Assembly (NCBI GenBank): GCA_017412045.1
Contig: JAFQOX010000093.1
Coordinates: forward strand, 1-35,829
Source: Clostridia bacterium
GTDB lineage: Bacteria; Bacillota; Clostridia; Oscillospirales; CAG-272
Direction of reading: 5' to 3'
DNA length: 35,829 nt
Translations under genes and position numbers: made by a program
Notes under the pieces: model-generated
Told to the model about the DNA's origin: nothing
Databases searched by the model: none
Seen by the model: the letters and a program-made list of their open reading frames with translations, nothing else
Shown: positions 32,646 through 35,829 of the stretch, piece by piece
Numbering within the stretch: position 1 is the stretch's first letter
How the letters are laid out: each line of letters opens with the position of its first letter

Positions 32646-34099
32646 TCTTCAATTCACTTGGATTTCTGATTTTTTATCCCGTGGTCCTGCTTCTGTATTT
32701 CGCTTTGCCGAAGCGCTGTAAGTGGCCCGTTCTCCTTGCCGCAAGCTACTATTTCTATATGTACTGGAACTGGAAGCTGGTGTTCCTGATTCTCTTCACG
32801 ACCGTCGTTTCCTATATCAGTGCTATCATCATCGAAAAAACGGAAAACAAACGCCGTAAGAAATTCTGGCTCGCCATGACGCTCATCACCTCGCTCGGCG
32901 TGCTCTTTTTCTTCAAATATTTCAATTTCCTCGCGGACTCCGCCGTTTCCATCTGGAACCTCTTCGGCGGCGAAGCGGACTTTATCGCGCTGAAGCTGAT
33001 GCTTCCCGTCGGTATCTCCTTCTATACCTTCCAGACGCTCTCCTACGTGATCGACGTTTATCGCTGCGACACCAAGGCGGAGAAGCATTTCGGCTGGTAC
33101 GCGCTTTTCGTTTCGTTCTTTCCCCAGCTCGTTGCGGGACCGATCGAGCGCCCCGACAATCTGCTTCCCCAGCTCAAGGCAACGCATAAGCTCGAAGCGG
33201 ATAACGCCTTCGTCGGCTTGCAGAAAATGGCGATCGGCTTCTTCAAAAAGATCGTCGTTGCCGATCTGATCGCGGAATTCGTCAACGCCGTTTACAACAA
33301 CCCTGCGGAATCGACGGGTCTCGGTATCATCATCGCTTCCGTTCTCTTCTCCGTACAGATCTATTGCGACTTCTCCGGCTATACGGACATCGCCATCGGC
33401 TGCGCGAGAATCATGGGCATCCGCCTCATGCAGAACTTCGACCGTCCCTACCGCGCGAGAACCATCAAGGAATTCTGGGCGAGATGGCATATCAGCCTTT
33501 CCACCTGGTTCCGCGATTATCTCTACATACCGCTCGGCGGCAACCGTTGCTCCAAGGCAAGACATTATTTCAACCTGTTCGTCGTATTCTTCGTCAGCGG
33601 TCTCTGGCACGGCGCAAGCTGGACCTTCGTCATCTGGGGCTGTCTGCACGGCATTTATCAGATCATCGGTATGATGACGAAAAAGCCCCGTCTGGCGCTG
33701 CACAAGGCGCTCCATATCAAGGAGGATTCCCTCTTTCTGACGCTCTGGCAAAGATTCTGGACGTTCGTGCTCGTTTGCTTCTCCTGGATCTTCTTCCGCG
33801 CCAACAGCACGCAGGACCTCGGCACGCTCCTCAAAAATCTCTTTACCGGCTGGAATATCGAAGCCATGAAGGCTACGGTCTCCTCCATGGGCATTACGCT
33901 GACGGGCGTTCTCGTCACGGTGCTCTCCATCGTCATTCTCTCTATGCTCGACGCGCTTTGCAGTGACACCGAGCTTTACGAAAACGGAACCGCTTCCCGT
34001 CAGTACACCGTGACGTGGATCGCGCTCGCCGTTGCCGCGGCATGGTGCCTGCTCCTCTCCGTGGGCGGTGCTTCCGCATTCATCTATTTCCAATTCTGA
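32642..34099 (+). CDS. MBOAT-family O-acyltransferase (AlgI-like)
   Basis: A 485-residue polytopic membrane protein that passes an acyl, usually acetyl, group across the membrane for O-acylation of a cell-surface polymer. Family marks are MLPVGISFYTFQTLSYVID, VAGPIERP, YCDFSGYTDIAIG, FWARWHISLSTWFRDYLYIPLGG with H283, and the invariant MBOAT histidine H323 in SGLWHGASWTF. Length is that of AlgI/PatA-like proteins. It overlaps the small membrane gene upstream, and the SGNH-LRR gene follows 15 bases later with its own AAGGGGG ribosome site. The acceptor polymer cannot be read from this window. Confidence 0.94.
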   Translation: MIFNSLGFLIFYPVVLLLYFALPKRCKWPVLLAASYYFYMYWNWKLVFLILFTTVVSYISAIIIEKTENKRRKKFWLAMTLITSLGVLFFFKYFNFLADSAVSIWNLFGGEADFIALKLMLPVGISFYTFQTLSYVIDVYRCDTKAEKHFGWYALFVSFFPQLVAGPIERPDNLLPQLKATHKLEADNAFVGLQKMAIGFFKKIVVADLIAEFVNAVYNNPAESTGLGIIIASVLFSVQIYCDFSGYTDIAIGCARIMGIRLMQNFDRPYRARTIKEFWARWHISLSTWFRDYLYIPLGGNRCSKARHYFNLFVVFFVSGLWHGASWTFVIWGCLHGIYQIIGMMTKKPRLALHKALHIKEDSLFLTLWQRFWTFVLVCFSWIFFRANSTQDLGTLLKNLFTGWNIEAMKATVSSMGITLTGVLVTVLSIVILSMLDALCSDTELYENGTASRQYTVTWIALAVAAAWCLLLSVGGASAFIYFQF

Positions 34100-34114
34100 T
34101 AAGGGGGTGCAAAT

Positions 34115-35572
34115 ATGAAACAATCAAATATGAAAGTCGCATGGATCCGCTTCATCGCGTTTTTGCTGGTATTTGCGCTTCCGATCATCGCGGTCGGCTC
34201 GGTCGTTTTCCTCGCGCCGTCCCGATTTGACGAGACCTTCCTCGGCGAATTTGAAAAAAAGGTCGACCGACTTTACGAAACCGAGGGAGAAAAGATCGTA
34301 TTCATCGGCGGCAGCTCGCTCGCCTTCGGTCTTGACGCCAAGCTTCTCTCCGAAACGCTCGGCAAGCCCGTCATCAACTTCGGTCTTTACGCAACGCTCG
34401 GAACGAAGGTCATGATGGACTATGCGAGAGATGCCATCGGCGAAGGCGATATCATCGTCATCGCGCCCGAAATGAACGCGCAGACGTGGTCCCTCTACTT
34501 CAACGCAGAGGCGATGTGGCAGGCGCTCGACGGTAATTACGACGATTTCCGACACCTCTCCAAGGATAATTACGCGGCAATGCTCGGCGGCTTCTGGCGC
34601 TTCGCCGCTTCCAAAGCAAAATATTTTACAACGGATATCAATATCGACGGTATGGGCATCTACCGCGCATCCGCGTTTGACGATCACGGCTTCATCCGCA
34701 ATCACCGCGACAAGGACTATAACACCATGGTCGGCGGCGCAAGCCCCGATATGGTCATTGATTTCAGCACGGACATTATTTCCGAGGAATTCATCGACTA
34801 CGTCAATGAATTCACCGCCTACGCAAAGAGCAAGGGCGCTACCGTCTATCTCGGCTCCTGCCCGATGAATGAGGGTGCGCTTTCTCCCGATCTCGCGCTG
34901 GAGGATATTGAAAATTACGTTGCATATCTCGGCGAGGTCTTTGACTGCGAGGTGCTCGGCGATCCCAATAACGCGATCTATACGCCCGGCTACTTCTTCG
35001 ACAGCAACTTCCATCTCAACAGCGCAGGCGCCGTTCTGCATACCGCACAGTTTGCGTATGCGCTCGCTCCGCTCGTCGGTCTTTCCGAGGAGAATATCAA
35101 TATCGAGATCCCCGAAGAACCCGAGATTCCCGATCCCGATGCGGGAATCGTTTACGAGTATGACGAAAACGAGGTATACTTCACCTACGAGGTTACCGAC
35201 TCCGCCGTCTTTATCACCGGTCTGACCGAGCTCGGCAAGGCGCAGACGACGCTCCGCACGCCCGTCGCATACGACGGCAGAAAGGTCACGCAGATCGCCG
35301 AAAACGCATTTACGGGCGGCGCAGGTATTAAGGAGCTGTACGTCACGGACAATATCTCCTGGATCGCCGACGGCGCGTTCCGCGGCGCGGATACCCTTAC
35401 CAAGATCCATATTCTCGCCGTCGATCCCGATATGACCAAGGTCAACAGTCTGGGCAATCCCAGAGAAGGACTTCCCGCCGACAGTATGTTCTACGTTCCG
35501 AAGGCTTCGCTTTCGGTCTACGCGAACAACTATTTCTGGGGCGGATTCGCTCAATTCTTGGTCGGAGAATAA
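34115..35572 (+). CDS. Membrane-anchored SGNH-like protein with C-terminal LRR_5 repeats
   Basis: A 485-residue protein. Residues about 10-32 form one membrane span or uncleaved signal. An SGNH-like domain (about 58-330) has FIGGSSLAFG as block I, an NFGLY block and DSNFH near the end, matching the DSAWH block of the lipoprotein at 30372. Residues about 345-485 are BspA-type LRR_5 repeats (VTQIAENAF, ISWIADGAF). It likely acts outside the membrane as the acetyl-transferring or esterase partner of the MBOAT protein, in the manner of AlgJ/AlgX or DltD. AAGGGGG precedes the ATG. A strong terminator follows, ending the operon. Confidence 0.82.
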   Translation: MKQSNMKVAWIRFIAFLLVFALPIIAVGSVVFLAPSRFDETFLGEFEKKVDRLYETEGEKIVFIGGSSLAFGLDAKLLSETLGKPVINFGLYATLGTKVMMDYARDAIGEGDIIVIAPEMNAQTWSLYFNAEAMWQALDGNYDDFRHLSKDNYAAMLGGFWRFAASKAKYFTTDINIDGMGIYRASAFDDHGFIRNHRDKDYNTMVGGASPDMVIDFSTDIISEEFIDYVNEFTAYAKSKGATVYLGSCPMNEGALSPDLALEDIENYVAYLGEVFDCEVLGDPNNAIYTPGYFFDSNFHLNSAGAVLHTAQFAYALAPLVGLSEENINIEIPEEPEIPDPDAGIVYEYDENEVYFTYEVTDSAVFITGLTELGKAQTTLRTPVAYDGRKVTQIAENAFTGGAGIKELYVTDNISWIADGAFRGADTLTKIHILAVDPDMTKVNSLGNPREGLPADSMFYVPKASLSVYANNYFWGGFAQFLVGE

Positions 35573-35592
35573 AATCTGAACGAAATTCAAAC

Positions 35593-35633
35593 AAAGAACC
35601 GTGTTCCGCAGACAGAGGAGCACGGTTCTTTCT
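35593..35633 (+). terminator. Terminator of the acetylation operon
   Basis: AAAGAACCGTG (35593-35603) pairs with CACGGTTCTTT (35621-35631). The T-run is part of the right arm. Confidence 0.85.
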
Positions 35634-35695
35634 CAGACCGTCGAAAAAGCCATGTAGAAAATTCAAAAATAAAAAGTTGCACAAAGCCGGAAAGG

Positions 35696-35762
35696 CTCCC
35701 TCTGCACATTATGCGAAGCATAATGTAGGAGCTGGATTTTGCGAAGCAAAAGACTGAGGGAG
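35696..35762. repeat. Dispersed palindromic element with nested hairpins
   Basis: Outer arms CTCCCTC (35696-35702) and GAGGGAG (35756-35762) enclose two perfect hairpins with GAA loops: ACATTATGC/GCATAATGT and TTTTGC/GCAAAA. The clover-like fold resembles short palindromic repeats common in Clostridia genomes. Confidence 0.7.
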
Positions 35763-35795
35763 AGTGCGTGATTCAAGAATTTTGGATTGGATTTG

Positions 35796-35829
35796 TCTGT
35801 TTGCAAGTGTAAAATTGTACGCAAACAGA
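35796..35829. repeat. Inverted repeat at the window end
   Basis: TCTGTTTGC (35796-35804) is the exact reverse complement of GCAAACAGA (35821-35829). It may be part of a larger element continuing past the window. Confidence 0.5.

Overview
The window looks like chromosomal DNA of an uncultured Gram-positive anaerobe of the Clostridia (Bacillota). The signs are strong AGGAGG-type ribosome sites, lipobox lipoproteins, BspA-type leucine-rich repeats (LRR_5), an AlgI-type MBOAT acetylation cassette, and small dispersed palindromic repeats between genes. Coding GC is moderate to high and intergenic DNA is AT-rich. Predicted promoters nearly all have a 17-base spacer and an extended -10 (TGn before the -10 hexamer). 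No rRNA, tRNA or CRISPR array was seen.

Layout. (1) 1-235: a short element with 18-bp terminal inverted repeats. (2) 354-3549: an intracellular GH78 alpha-L-rhamnosidase and a TIM-barrel sugar isomerase/epimerase. (3) 3732-7857: a compact type IIS restriction-modification pair, made of an HTH protein with two fused adenine methyltransferase domains and an AlwI/BstNBI-like endonuclease. (4) 7960-21700: an unusual block containing a PP2C-like phosphatase with long acidic repeats; a leftward operon of an Hsp70-like ATPase and three paralogous hendecad coiled-coil proteins, one ending in a GrpE-like domain; and, divergently, a zinc-ribbon/TIR/LRR/coiled-coil protein followed by a second Hsp70 with altered catalytic residues and two tandem substrate-binding modules. 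(5) 21879-30371: ordinary genes, namely a PPP phosphatase, N-acetylneuraminate lyase, aldehyde dehydrogenase, SGNH esterase, a small flavodoxin-like protein, a lipoprotein and a CCA-adding enzyme. Five copies of a dispersed repeat carrying a terminator hairpin lie among them. (6) 30372-35572: a cell-surface polymer acetylation cassette (SGNH lipoprotein, small membrane protein, MBOAT acyltransferase, SGNH-LRR protein). (7) 35696-35829: further palindromic repeat DNA.

Interpretation. Region 4 is the candidate new system. It holds two Hsp70s, one of which looks ATPase-impaired, an attached GrpE-type exchange module, long rod-like proteins sharing an N-terminal domain I do not recognise, a TIR domain that keeps its catalytic glutamate, and a PPM phosphatase. 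It sits next to a restriction-modification system, which suggests a defence or stress-sensing role. That role is inference. The domain assignments rest on motifs read by eye in the translations.
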